From Tetragonia tetragonoides (Eukaryota > Streptophyta > Magnoliopsida > Caryophyllales > Aizoaceae), in contig CM076151.1 in NCBI GenBank assembly GCA_038025085.1, forward strand, positions 9,553,001 to 9,617,000: DNA of 64,000 bases. Direction: 5' to 3'. Below, piece after piece: positions 1 through 11,589 of this stretch. Each line of letters begins with the position of its first letter. Positions within the stretch are counted from its first letter, which is position 1. A program made the position numbers and the translations under genes. The notes beneath the pieces were generated by a model. It was not told where the DNA came from. It did no database searches and saw only the letters and a list, made by a program, of their open reading frames with translations.

Positions 1-862
1 TCAAAGAGTTTGCAACAAACACATCATCATCATGCCCTCTAAAAATCACACTCCCATGAAGAGATCTTCCTATGTTAGCATCTCCAAAATTTCCACAAGC
101 CCTAAGAACACTAACCATAGTTAACCCATCTGGCTCAACCCAGTGCCACATATCCTTGAACATCTGCAATGCCAACAATGGCTCCTCCTGGACAGAAGCC
201 CCAATCATCAAACTCCAAGATATAACATCTCTCTCACACATTTCATCGAACACCTGGAGTGCAGACTCAATATCAATTTTAGTATACATGCTCAACAATG
301 AATTCTGAAGGGAGACAACACCCAGAAACCCACTTTTCAATATGTAACCATGAAACTTTTGCCCATCATGAAAAGCTTGAAGAGCTTGAAACCCTTGAGC
401 TACAAGAACCAAAGTCGAAACATTCGGTTCGAAACCCGAAACTCGGCCTTGCAGAAAAAACCAGAGCCCAGCTTCTAAACTACCATGATCAAGATGCCCA
501 TGAATGATAATGTTCCATGAAACAGAGTCTCTGTTCATCATGCTGTTGAACACAGATAAAGCTGAATTTGGAGCACCACATTTCATGTAAAAATCCAATG
601 TTGAGTTCCCCACTGAAGTTAAGGAATCATATCCTCGTTTGAATAAACAACCATGCATTGACTGTCCATGTTTGAAGGAAATCTGTGAACTTGCTTTCAT
701 AATGGACGGGAAGAGAGAGAAATCTGCTGGTTGAACACCAGACCTTGTCATAGAAACATAGCAAGAGAGTGCTTCTTGCCATTTTGCATTTGATAAACAT
801 TCTCTGATCCTCATATTCCATTCAGACAATCTCAAATATAGAGCAGCACTTGGCAATCGCAT
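1..862 (-). CDS. PLS-class pentatricopeptide repeat protein, 5' part (runs off left edge)
   Basis: Reading the minus strand from the ATG at 862-860 gives an uninterrupted frame of about 287 codons to the window edge, with no intron seen. The protein starts MRLPSAALYLRLSEWNMRIR and carries repeated PPR signatures such as VSWNIIIHGHLDHGSLEAGL and DVISWSLMIGASVQEEPLLA, spaced in the long/short pattern of the plant PLS (PCMP) subfamily. Such proteins bind organellar RNA and usually act in C-to-U editing or processing in plastids or mitochondria. The C-terminal E/DYW region that would decide this lies outside the window. The start lies just downstream of a GA microsatellite at 871-911, probably in the 5' UTR. 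The next gene on the same strand ends at 1167, so the promoter must fit in about 300 bp. Subfamily is sure; the exact orthologue is unknown. Confidence 0.88.
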   Translation of the reverse strand, partial: MRLPSAALYLRLSEWNMRIRECLSNAKWQEALSCYVSMTRSGVQPADFSLFPSIMKASSQISFKHGQSMHGCLFKRGYDSLTSVGNSTLDFYMKCGAPNSALSVFNSMMNRDSVSWNIIIHGHLDHGSLEAGLWFFLQGRVSGFEPNVSTLVLVAQGFQALQAFHDGQKFHGYILKSGFLGVVSLQNSLLSMYTKIDIESALQVFDEMCERDVISWSLMIGASVQEEPLLALQMFKDMWHWVEPDGLTMVSVLRACGNFGDANIGRSLHGSVIFRGHDDDVFVANSL

Positions 863-869
863 ATAAGTT

Positions 870-870
<1 letters not shown>

Positions 871-911
<41 letters not shown>
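871..911. repeat. GA microsatellite in the 5' leader of the left PPR gene
   Basis: A nearly pure (GA)n tract with one AA interruption lies 9 bases upstream of the PPR start codon (CT-rich on the coding strand). CT-rich leaders are common in plant 5' UTRs, and this run may affect core promoter or leader function. Confidence 0.85.
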
Positions 912-1166
912 GAGCACTCAGTGAAGTAGAAAATGCAAAATGAGCAATTTTGCATTCGCTTTAACTCGTCTTATGGCAAATGAATCTATACAAATAGGAA
1001 AAGAATATTCTATAAGAAAAATTGCTTTTACAGAAGAAAGATACAAAATGGTGAACAATGAGATCTATGTAACTGTAATCAAAAGAATATTCAAAGAGAA
1101 AAAAAAAAAAAGGGGTCATTTTCTGTAGTCTCCTATAGGTTATGCAGCTACATGTTGATGTCGAAG

Positions 1167-4100
1167 TTATTCAGTAAACTTGCAGAATTGCAGATAAGGG
1201 CTATCATACATCACATATCTGGACCAATATGACTTGTATTTGGCGATCGCAAGATCCAACCATGGTTTGTAGTTTCCATTGTAATGGATAACGGCAGCAT
1301 TCCCTATCTCGGTCTGGTTGAGTGCAGGGTCATAGCCGAGTCCAAGTACATGCCATCTTCGATCTAATGGATAGGTTAGATTGTAGAAGGTGATAAGTCC
1401 TGGGGGTAAAGAGCCTAGTTTCCACAGTGTTCTGTCCTCATTCTGCAAAACCGGTTACCAATAGATCAGAATGCTAGTCGGAAATCATCTGAGAAATCAC
1501 TAAGTACATTGTCCAATGATGATGGCTGATTTAGTTGGACTATAATAAATATGTTTTAAAAAAGCAAGACCCTAAAGATATCACTATGTCAAAAGAGATG
1601 AAAATTTTCCAAAGACATAGCCAAGCTAAAGCCCTCAAAAGAAAGGGCACGTAACATCGAATTAACAAGAACATTTCTTCTGGTGACTGTAAATGGAAGA
1701 ATGAGAAGGGTGAAGATTTATTGAATGAGACAAAAAGAAAGGGTTTCTTACCAGTTCTTGCCAATGATGATATATTCCTGTGATGTTTCGCTTTTTCCAC
1801 TCCTTCAGGTCAAACAAATTCATGCCGAATGCCCAGCCACAAGCATTGGGATCAAAGTTTTCAGCAATCAAGGGATTAGAGAAATTAAGATACTTGTCAA
1901 ACCTATGAAAGCTCTCCTTGCATGTCTCCACTGCACCATTCACCATCCCTTGCATATCGACGGACCAAAGTGGAGTCAAGTCGTTCTGAACAACAATATC
2001 ATCATCCAGAAACAAAATCTTGTCCAGCTTAGGGTATACTTCAGGAAGATAAAAGCGGAGGTGATTCAGCATCGACAAGTATTTTGGATTCCTGTACTTG
2101 AGCTGGTCTGAACCACTAGACAAGGCTGACGGGTTATTATTCACCTTAAAGTAAAACTCCTTCATTCGTGAAGATTCAAGTTGACGGAGAACAGGGCAAT
2201 AAGAAGAATTGAGCCATTTGAAATCATCAATGTTCACAACTTCTACTGAAGCAGTTGCAGGAGGATTGGCAAAAAACCACATTTTCATGGCCGCAACATT
2301 CAGTTTGTCAGTCACAATATGGAACACATGCTTTTCTGGCTCATTTGCATGCAATATTGTGGAATTCACAACCACTGCTGCTGCAAGGACATTATCTGAA
2401 AAGATGGCATAATGGTAAAGAGATGGGTCTTCAAGCTTCTGCTTGCTGTAAATGGTTTTGTTTGCCCAATCACGAAGGTAATAATCAGCTGTAAGTGATT
2501 GAGAAAAGCAATGTATAGGTTTCGGGATCGTCTTTGCAGCTAGCTGAATCAAGAATGCACTCTGCTTCTTCAGAGCGTTTACATTATCTTCAGTTAACTG
2601 AATCATGGCTCTTAACTTCCTTGCCAAAACAGCACAGTCATGCAATTTGTCTGTTGCTAATGACAGCATCTCCCCCATTGCTTTCGCTTGATCAAATGCA
2701 CTACAAATAGAATGATTGCAACATAAACCAAGAGGTAACTTAATCACATCATAATAAATTACAGCAGAGAATAGCAGCATTACCGTGGTTGAAGCTCAGC
2801 ATCAGAAGTTGCCTCTCCAATGGCAAGTAGGCTCTCTTTGGTGCATTTCATGAGAGAACCATAGAGACTACTTTCATTCTTAGCATTAGCAATGGTCGCA
2901 TATGCTTTAGCCATTATGATCTGATCACGCATAAGTTTTAAAGTAGAATCAGAGTTTGGATTTTCATAGTCTCTTCTCCAAATGCTGTACTTTCCTATGA
3001 CAGTAGTATCAAGGCTTTCAGATCGTTCTATGGCAGCTTTCTCCATCTGTGCATCCAATTCTTTGTCTTGGCTGATTAATGATGCTGCCCGGAGCTTCCT
3101 CCTTTGATGCCGCAGCATCTGAGAAGAAAAATGATAAATCTCCAAGGATTTTAACAACAGTAAATGCTAAAATAGAAGCAGGTAAATAATACCCGACGAT
3201 GGCGCTTGATTGGATCTGTTGAAAAGATTTTTGTATGCAGGACAGTGCTCTCTCCAGTTTCATTTGCCTGGGTGTGATGGTCGGGGCTGTTTTCATGCCT
3301 TGTGATAGACTGCTTTATATCCTCTGGTTTCTGGACATGCTCCAAATGAAAACATTGCCAATCAGTTTAAATTCACAAACCTTTAACTTAAATGCCAATA
3401 TCAGCAATAAAAGAAAACCTCCATAGCCTAGAGAAAGTGTGCAAGTAAATCACTTAACAGAACTCAAAGGGATATTGCAGGGCCCATGTCACTATAACTT
3501 ATGAGTTTAAAGACCAAATTAAAGAACCAGTTGCGTTATCTGGTTCTTGATACTATAAATTTCTAATGGGTGGAAGTACCTTGGGACGTGTCCTATGGTC
3601 ATGATAACGATTCGTAGGAGTTTCCCAGACCCAGGAAGAAGACAGATCTCTTGCTTTCACCGAACTGACCCGAACAGCCCCAGAAGCATCACTATATGTC
3701 ACCATTATGTCAATATCCTGCAATAAACTAATAGAATAAGCACTGTCCTCTATTTGTGCTTTCTAAATCCTGTTCTAGGATATACCTTGACTTCTAGATT
3801 GCCAGGTCCATCAGGGGAATTGTACATTGCGATACGGTCCTGCACACCCACCATCCACAATCAGTCACAATCTAAAATATCTTTAAACTTTAAAGTTTAA
3901 CATGACATCAGTTACTTATTATTGATAATTTAAACATTGAAACAAAGCAGTGGAGTTTTACACCTTCGAAAGCTCGAAACAATTCTATGCCACCGTAATT
4001 GTAACTAGTGCCACAGTCACTCAGATATGACACAACCAATAACGCTTTGCCACAAATCACCAGCTATACCAGCAACAAAAAACCTATGCTGCAACTAATG

Positions 4101-6861
4101 AAGCCCATTGAAAAGGAGAAAAAATGTGGCATGATTATCTTTGGTTATGTGGTAGTTGGCACCTTTTTATTGACTAGATGTATCTAAATGAGTAGGTAAC
4201 ACTTATCTAGTACCATAAAATCTTCCAACCATTGTTGCTGAAGCTTAAAATTAATTGCACCCAAAAAAACAAAAGAAAAACAATATACTCCATTAATTCT
4301 CATAATCCTATTAGCGAAAATAAAAAGTACTGTACATTAATGACTTAGCAAAGAAAGTACAGCAATAGAGAACAAGATGTTCTCCAAACAGAAAAACATG
4401 AACAGTTACAGATTGGCCTAATTTCTGTGGATCTCAGAAGTAGTGTAATTCCTAAATGCCCCATCTTCCGTCCAGACATTTAAGATGCTAAGTAGGTGGC
4501 CTCTGTCCAAAAGAAGGTTCAGAGATTAAGAGAGCCAAACTTACTGATTCTTAATTCAAATGAGGAAGAACAAAGGAATGCATTTGTACAAGTTCAATAA
4601 TCTATGCTTTTTCGTTGTAAAGTAGTGGATGATAGAAAGCTTTATTATCGAATACATTGGAAAATGACTCAAAAGAATGGTTGAACGCCTATTTCAGCAT
4701 TGAGTGACCATCTTAGCTCTTTTATGAGGACTAAAAAGACAATGGAACAGGAACTGTGTTGTGGATATATCCTAAAGAGATTGAAGGGTTTTTTTTTGGG
4801 TTGGGGGGGAGGGAGCACATACGACTACCAAATACCAATTGGATAGCGCTGCATAGATACAGTTCTACTGGTGGTGATAGCATGTGCATAAACCTTTACA
4901 TACTGCAAGCAAAATACGACCTAGAATAATACTATAATGTTAGATAAGTCCAAAGCACAAGTGTAGCTAAGAACTAGTATTTGTATATATATTGGTAAGA
5001 AATTTTATTTCGACAGAAGAAATTTGCATGAGTAAAGTTGCAGAAACAGATCAATAGGAAAAGTTGTCCTCGCACAGAGTAACAATTGTTAATTAGCCCA
5101 GTTTCTCCAGATATCAAAATTCAAGCAGCTCCTAAAGGCCCCTCTCCTCTAACCCATTAAGAAGCTAAGTAAGTCACCCTATCCCAAACAGAAGTGAGCA
5201 TGAATACAGATAACATGTCTCCAAAATACAGGAACTTCAAGAAGCAAAAGAAAGCAGTAAAAACCTTTCTTCTGTTGCACTGCTCACAATCATAAATAAG
5301 TGGATATCCTCTGCGATCTCTTTGACTGGCAAAAAATGTAGGCAAACCATTTCAACAAACGAAGTACGAGATGCTAGGGCATGATGCATTCTAAGATTAA
5401 CCAATATAGACATCATTGTAGTCAACTTACATAGTCTGTGCTTTAATGAGAGTATTATCTACCACCACCTGTTCATATGACAAATTAAGGATGAGAATAT
5501 ACATAATTGACAATTGTTTTACTTAATACAAATGCAGCTTATACATACGGAAACAGCCTCTCTGTGAGACTCTCACAGGGGTAAGGCTGCGTACAATCGA
5601 CCCCCCCTTACCCTGCCTAGGCGGGAGCCTCGTCGGAGGCACTGGGGTAATGTTGATGTTGATGTTGATGTTGAAATGCAGCTTATACATACATCAAATC
5701 CACACACCACGGTGCAACATTCATAAAATACAATGAACTAAATAGGAAAAAGGGTTATTGTCAAAGGGCAGTTACCATTTTAGCAATACTCATTTCATCC
5801 ACGGATGTTTCTATGGCTTGGAAATGCAATAAATCGATCAATCATCAGTCCTATGGCTTCAAAAAGAATACTAAGTAGACGTACACCCAAACTCTATGTT
5901 CACAGTAAACTTTTTTCTGGATGGTTTTTTATCAAAGCAAACTCTTTTCCCTAATTGATTTCCAAAGTAGCTGAAAAAGAGGCACTTTTGACAATCATCC
6001 AACTATGGGATATAGAGCATGTTTGGCCTAGCTTGTGCCTAGCTTCTACTTTTCTTCTTATTTTTCCTCACAAATCACTCCCTCCACCTCCTCCTCACAC
6101 CCATTTTCAACTTACAAAAAGCTTTAACCACCCCTTAGGACCCCCTAGAAGCTCCAAAAGTAGAAGCATCAAATTGGAGCTTCTACTTTTGGGCCTCCCA
6201 AGGGGTGTTTTGAGCTTCTTAGGAGCTGAAAATGAGGGTGTGGAGGAGGTGGAGGGGGAGGTTTGTGGGGAAAAATAGGGGGAAAAGTAGAAGCTCCTCA
6301 CAAGCTAGGCCAAACACCACCTTAATGGACTAAATCAAAGTGGCATCACTGAACTAATGAGAACTCTACCTACATTGATCACCCCCGTACTCGAAGCCTA
6401 AAAGGAAATAGACGAGTGATAATGACATGATTTTGGTATTTCTTCTAAGAAATAATAGGGATTTCAATGTAAATTCTGAATTGCTTCAAATTGAAGAAAC
6501 TATACAAAACCTTAAATCAGGAATTCCATCCATAATCAACAAATTGAACAAACCAATGCCCTAAATTACAAACAATTAGAAGCTTACCCTAATTAACAAA
6601 GTGACAACATTACTCAAACAGTAAAAATCAAACAGTCAGATTTAGAAAAAGCTTTTAAAATTATCAAGGAAACAGATTATAATATACAGAGAAGCTATCT
6701 TAGGGAATCATAAATCAGAACAATCAACAACAAAAATGACGCGAAAAAGGAAAAAAAGATGAAATTGAATTGAAGAGAAATGAAATTAATTAAATTACCA
6801 GTGAGATGCAAAGTGTGATTGCGATGATGAATGTTGAGAATCGTCTTCGACGAGGACCCAT
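1167..6861 (-). CDS. GAUT3: Galacturonosyltransferase of the GAUT family (GT8), GAUT3/GAUT4-like
   Basis: Polygalacturonate 4-alpha-galacturonosyltransferase, a Golgi type II membrane enzyme that extends pectic homogalacturonan. Nine exons join in phase: 6861-6799, 5468-5431, 5325-5265, 3839-3786, 3717-3580, 3339-3193, 3118-2784, 2700-1752, 1442-1167. The total is 687 codons including stop (about 686 aa), close to the roughly 680 aa of Arabidopsis GAUT3. Exon 1 begins MGPRRRRFSTFIIAITLCIS, a basic patch followed by a signal anchor. The middle has the DIDIMVTYSD segment and a helical stem (GKYSIWRRDYENPNSDST). The catalytic GT8 part shows the metal-binding ILFLDDDIVVQ, NGAVETCKESFHRFDKYLNF, ACGWAFGMNLFDL, WHVLGLGYDP and the HYNGNYKPW C-terminal motif. 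The 5' microexons (38 and 61 nt) are inferred from phase only, and the exon ending at 5265 has a weak donor (GTTTTT). The start of the 3339 exon could instead lie 9 nt further in. Family is sure; paralogue assignment is moderate. Confidence 0.9.
5549..5673 (+). mobile_element. Short SINE-like retroposon with a (TTGATG)n tail, family copy 1
   Basis: A 125-bp element begins GGAAACAGCCTCTCTGTGAG, contains GTAAGGCTGCGTACAATCGA and CCTAGGCGGGAGCCTC, and ends in TTGATG repeats. It is bounded by a perfect 19-bp direct repeat, AAATGCAGCTTATACATAC, at 5530-5548 and 5674-5692. This is a target-site duplication, which proves insertion by retroposition. A relative lies at 59240-59378. It sits in the large first intron of the GAUT gene (between exons 1 and 2), antisense to reading. 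The family resembles plant SINE 3' regions with simple-repeat tails; no RNA polymerase III boxes are evident in this short copy. Confidence 0.9.
6015..6322. mobile_element. Foldback MITE, about 300 bp, in GAUT intron 1
   Basis: The left end GTTTGGCCTAGCTTGTG (6021 onward) is exactly complementary to the right end CACAAGCTAGGCCAAAC (ending about 6315). Most of the interior also pairs: CTTCTACTTTT against AAAAGTAGAAG, and CTCCACCTCCTCC-type against GGAGGAGGTGGAGG-type. It is therefore a near full-length hairpin. Exact ends and target duplication were not fixed. It carries no coding capacity; open frames on both strands here are by-products of the inverted repeat. Confidence 0.8.
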
Positions 6862-7031
6862 TGTGTGATTTGAGGAGAGAGAAAAGACGTTGAAATTCGC
6901 GGGAAGAGATAGAGAGACTGAGAGAGAGAGAGAGATCAGTTGTAATTATGTACAAACAATGTTGGGAAGTGGGGGAGTTTGTTTTGTTCCCAGTTGCTGA
7001 ACGAACTGATGGGGGAACTGGAGAGTGTTTC

Positions 7032-7052
7032 TTTTTTTTTTTTTTGATAGGA
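7032..7052 (-). mobile_element. Ultra-short retroposon tail (poly-A plus 7 nt) with 16-bp target duplication
   Basis: A T14-GATAGGA insert is flanked by two copies of AACTGGAGAGTGTTTC (7016-7031 and 7053-7068). Read on the minus strand it is TCCTATC followed by A14. That resembles the 3' end of the SINE at 49692-49919, which ends in GTATC plus poly-A. It is best explained as an extremely 5'-truncated SINE or LINE insertion. Confidence 0.75.
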
Positions 7053-7149
7053 AACTGGAGAGTGTTTCACTGCAGGTTCCTTCGTTCTTTCTCTTTTTTA
7101 CTTTCTTTTTTGGTGTTTTTTATTTTATTTTTTTTGCCTTCTTAACTAA

Positions 7150-8080
7150 AAATCAGGATTTAACGAGCAAAAAAAAAAAATTTAATCAGGATTGAAAAAC
7201 CGACCAAAAAAATTGGGAATCGAAAATAATGTCAAAGAAAAAAGATCAAGAGAAGAAGAAGAAGATAATTGTGGTTATAATAAAAGCGACAATTTACGAA
7301 TAAAAGTATAAAACATTCACAAAACTCGTACAGTATATGGGGTGTGATCTTTAAGATTTTTGTTGAGGAATGGAATTCCTACTAGCAATTTGAGTACGTA
7401 ATTCAAGCACATTTCTGAGAAAAATTAACAACATTAAGACAAAGGCAGGTATGTTGTTTATTATAACTCTTAAATTTAGAAGAATGTTTGCATATGGAAA
7501 TATAAACGATTTTCGGTTTAAGTGGTGAAATTAATCAAAAGAAAGAATAGTTTCAACATGTTAACGTGTATGGCTAACTTGTTAAATGTGTACTCATGAT
7601 CGGAATTCTTTAAACATTGTCATATTGACATTTGACATCTATCTAGCCATAGCTTGACATTGTATTATGTGAGAAAATGGGGGATTAGGAGTCACTTGTA
7701 AGTTGTAAGAGGAGACACTCATAATCCTTTGCTTACTTTTCCATAAATAAATAAAACTAAATTGAGGTTCATCAGCCTCATATAATTCCTTTACTATAGT
7801 CACTTTATATCCAGCAGGCTAACCAGCCGCTGATCTAACACTATCAGAATCAACATATCAATGTGTAATGAACTTTCCAAAGAATTTCAATTAGCTAATC
7901 TTATAACCAATTAGCAAACCACAATATCTCACAACAGTAAAAATAATTACATCATATATGGTCAGATAACATCTGCCTAAACACAAATATAGCTACTTTC
8001 CTGTCAGAAAATGGTAAGGAAAATAACAATGTTAAAAGATTTTAGCATTATACATACAAACAGGCAATCATTATAATGTT
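7150..8080. other. Intergenic region between GAUT 5' end and the first kinase 3' end
   Basis: About 0.9 kb of AT-rich DNA. It should contain the GAUT promoter (minus-strand start at 6861) and the kinase 3' UTR and polyadenylation region. No gene, RNA or clear mobile element was seen. Confidence 0.6.
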
Positions 8081-8082
8081 TA

Positions 8083-8106
8083 TCTATCTATCTATCTATC
8101 TATCTA
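8083..8106. repeat. (TATC)n microsatellite overlapping a stop codon
   Basis: Five or more TATC units run into the last codons of the kinase gene. The TAG stop at 8102-8100 lies inside the repeat (GATA on the coding strand), so the 3' end of the open frame is made by the microsatellite. Confidence 0.85.
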
Positions 8107-11105
8107 GCTTGTAGAGATTTTCTGTGTAATGAACTCCCATTTGGTCGTCTGTGGCCGTGTGGACGAACTGTGCTACTGCTACCAGTGGCATTCCTTCTAG
8201 GCACTTTCGGTTTTTCATCCATGAGCTCAATTTTTTCTAGATTTTCAAGAACTTCTTGCATTGATGGTCTTGCCTTAGGTTCTTGTTCCATACATTTTAG
8301 AGCCAGAGTTGCTGTCGCGATAGCTGCTTTAGATGGATACTTCCCCGGCAACCTTGTATCCATAATGCTCTTTAGTTTCCTCTTATCTGACAAAAACGGT
8401 TTGATCCAGTCTGCTAGACTATGCTTTCCGCTAGGACGGTTTGTATCAAGCGCTCGCATGCCTGTTAGAAGCTCCACTAACACGACCCCAAATCCATACA
8501 CGTCGCTCTTGACATATAAATGCCCTGTTTATACATTGTGAAAATTAGTGGCTGAACATCGATGTGATTAGCAGAAATTGTAGGAAAAAATTGTGACAAG
8601 ATTACCTGTGGCAACGTACTCAGGTGCAGCATAACCATATGTGCCCATTACCCTTGTTGTAACATGGGACTGACTAGCAGAAGGACCCAATTTTGCTAAG
8701 CCAAAGTCTGATATCTTTGCATTATAAGACTGAAACCAAACAGTTTCATGGTCAGAACCTCAGAATTACTATGTTCCTGTACTAATATGCACAGCATTAA
8801 TCTAATTATTACTAACAACAGGAAAGGAAAATTTTGATTAGAACAGATAGTTATGATATAGAACTTACGCCATCAAGGAGTATATTAGAAGTTTTGATGT
8901 CACGATAGATAACGCGATCATCAGTAGAGTGTAAGAAAGCAATGCCACGAGCAGCTCCGATAACAATTTTAAGCCTCAAACTCCATGGTAGTGGCTGAAC
9001 AGAAGAGCCCCCTAGTAATGGCACAAACATGAATCCCATGAGAAAAAACATAAATCGTTTGATCTACCTGATTTTTGTTAATATTGATCCATAAGGCCGC
9101 CACATATGAGTTTTTGTGATTTACGAATACTTACTTCCGAAAAGATGGTTTTCCAAGCTTCCTCTTTGCATGAACTCATATACAAGGAGTAGGTCTTTGT
9201 CTTCCAAGCAGTATCCCAGAAGTTTTACCAGATTAGGGTGTGAAAGCCTTCCTAAGAAGTTCACCTCAGACTGCACAGTATGATAAAAAACAGTTAATTA
9301 GCAATTTGCTATTACTTTTAAGTTATTTAAATAACACCTAACATAAATAACAGGAAACACTGTAATGTACATTATTATGATATAATTAAAGTCTTAAAAT
9401 CAAATCATCAATCAACATCAAGTTTAATTGTTCAATACTTTCAATCATTCTCAATCAGCCAATCTGTCTGACTTCAAGTTCAGTCTCCAGTCATGTTTTC
9501 CAACTTGTGTTTTTCAAGTCTAATTTGCAATTTCCGTTGATTTTTTTTATTTTTTTCACCGTATCACAAGGTGTTACATTTTGAATAGAAATTTTATTTT
9601 GATAATATAAGACGGTCTTACACAAAACTTTCTACTTATTCACTGCTATTTACTGAGACGTACTTTTACGCAATTTGATTTCAATAGCTAGGATAAGTCA
9701 ACCAAGGTTTGGTCTTCAAATTCAACTTTGGTAAGCTGGACTGGTATTCCATTCCAATACCCCCAGATTGGAACATCAAACAGGGAGCATCTAGATTCTA
9801 GACTTAATTATTTACTGAATCAAATGTGAGGGAAATGTTCAAAAATAAACAAAAACCGATCAATTATATTTTCCGGGTTCTGTATTGTAGTACTCCCTCC
9901 GTTACTCTCTAAATTAATTTGCGTTTTTGAGTATGACTTATGACAACAAAGACCAAACACAGATGACTTTGAAGCCGTTCATACTAGAACAATTATTAAA
10001 AATACACATAGCTTTAGAAAATAATGATGCAATGAAAGAATGTGAGTTATAATAAACTAACAATTTGGCAGAATAGCACAACTCACTCTCCACCAAATGA
10101 CAAATGTTATCATACAAAGTTCCACTTTTGACCACTAAAAAACATAAAGCTAGAAATAAGCCATAAGGATAGGCGTTGATTTGTAAAGGTGTGGTATAAA
10201 CAAATAACATAACAGAAACATGTGCATATTAGTACAGGAACATAGTAATTCATTAATTTGATGATGACGAATTGATGATTATTTACCTCCCATTCTTCAA
10301 ATCCTTGACTGCTCTCAGAATTCAACTTCTTGATGGCAACAACCAATCCACTACCACTCTTGGCTTGGTGTTTAGATTCAAGCCAACCTTTGTAGACCTT
10401 ACCAAAACCTCCCTCACCAAGCAAAGTATCAACCCTGAAGTTTCTTGTTGCTGTTTTAAGTTCTTGGTAAGTGAACTCTCTAAGATTTGGTGTGGGTAAA
10501 ATTTGCCCATTTGGACTTGTTTCTTCACTGCTTGATACTGAGAATTGGCTTCTTGTGGATATGTTGCTGCTGTTTGTTGATGATGTTGCTCTACTTGATC
10601 CAGATATACCTATGTTTTAAGGGGAAATAATCAAATATATTATTAATACATACATTGCATCATATAGAGAAAATAAAAACACAGGAAAACCAGCAACAAC
10701 TTTATTACTTTATAGGATTATATAAACCCAGATGAGAATAATCAAAAACCTTATGGAAAATAGACATGTTGTTAGTTATTTTTGCAAATCAGCAATTTTA
10801 ATGCAAGATCATATAGGAAAAACAATAGGAACACTAAACATAGATTCATAGAAAACTTGAGAACTATGAGCACCAAATAAGAGGCATGCATGTATGAGGC
10901 CGTATATTAGGAGGTGCCCCTTAGCCCCGGGAATTATACAGGAGTTAATTAAAGTGTTAAGGGGGGATTTTCTCTTTATCATCCAATGCAAAAAGAGAGA
11001 ACAAAGTTTAAAAGCCATGAACTTTAAGGTACCTGATGAATTGAAGTTTCCAGTAGAGCTAGGAGTTTGCTTATTTTCAGCTTTTGACCCCCAACAATTA
11101 CCCAT
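8100..11105 (-). CDS. Receptor-like cytoplasmic kinase, subfamily VII (PIX13/APK2-like)
   Basis: Ser/Thr kinase that acts at the inner face of the plasma membrane, downstream of receptor kinases. Six exons join in phase: 11105-11033, 10609-10287, 9270-9135, 9011-8869, 8729-8606, 8524-8100 (408 codons, 407 aa). The start MGNCWGSK has Gly2 and Cys4 for N-myristoylation and palmitoylation. A Ser/Thr-rich linker follows, then [16 protein letters not shown], the glycine loop [18 protein letters not shown] (ATP lysine), [14 protein letters not shown] (catalytic Asp), [10 protein letters not shown], and the activation segment THV-like [16 protein letters not shown]. The C-terminal tail is Arg/Ser-rich and ends QAR. 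All kinase core motifs are intact, so it should be active. The upstream CT-rich stretch 11108-11190 is probably 5' UTR. Subfamily VII is sure; the exact orthologue is not. Confidence 0.92.
9891..9925. mobile_element. Stowaway-type MITE terminus
   Basis: The sequence TACTCCCTCCGTTACTCTCT is the typical 5' end of plant Stowaway (Tc1/mariner) MITEs, which start CTCCCTCYGT after a TA. The opposite end was not found with certainty. It lies in intron 2 of the kinase gene. Confidence 0.5.
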
Positions 11106-11589
11106 CTGATTTTCTCTCTCTCTTTCAAGATATAGAAATGAGAGAAAGCAGAGATGACAGATGAGTAACAGGAGAGAGAGAGAGAGGCCAAAAGAAGGAA
11201 GGAGTAAGAGAAAGTGGCTGGGTATTTCTGTGTTTGTTTGTTGGTTTTCTATCTCTGCTTGACAGAAGTTGTTATTTGATCATAAGCAGAACATGATGGT
11301 CATAATAAGAAACCTCCTGGTCTCTTCTTCAACCTCAAATATGGAGGACTTTTGTTGTTGGCCCCTTTTTCTAATGTATCATTATTTATTTTAATTTTGT
11401 TTTGTGTTTTTTGATCATTGATTATTGACTAGTGACCTGAGAGGAAAACTTCCCTCAGCTTTTTCTTAACTACTTTCTTGGCCACTCACACTTGCACCTT
11501 CTTCAATGGGTAAATGTGTCATTATCTCTTTCATCACATATATTTGCACATGCCTAATGTGTCACACATAGGGTGTATTTTTTTTTTAC

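Larger units (their letters stand above)
3840..6798. other. Intron-rich 5' part of the GAUT gene
   Basis: Between exon 1 and the 3839 exon only two microexons (5431-5468 and 5265-5325) continue the frame. A further exon-like island at 5776-5810 has good splice sites but starts in the wrong phase to follow exon 1, so it was left out of the model. The rest is AT-rich intron with one SINE and one foldback MITE, described separately. Confidence 0.55.

Noticed and set aside
1725..2494. Plus-strand open frames opposite the GAUT catalytic exon
   Set aside because: They are antisense shadows of the strongly conserved GT8 coding exon.
5776..5810. Extra GAUT exon with good splice signals
   Set aside because: Only one frame is open and it cannot follow exon 1 in phase; skipping it gives a continuous protein of the expected length.
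5955..6301. Open frames on both strands at 5955-6301
   Set aside because: They arise from the foldback MITE, whose arms mirror each other.
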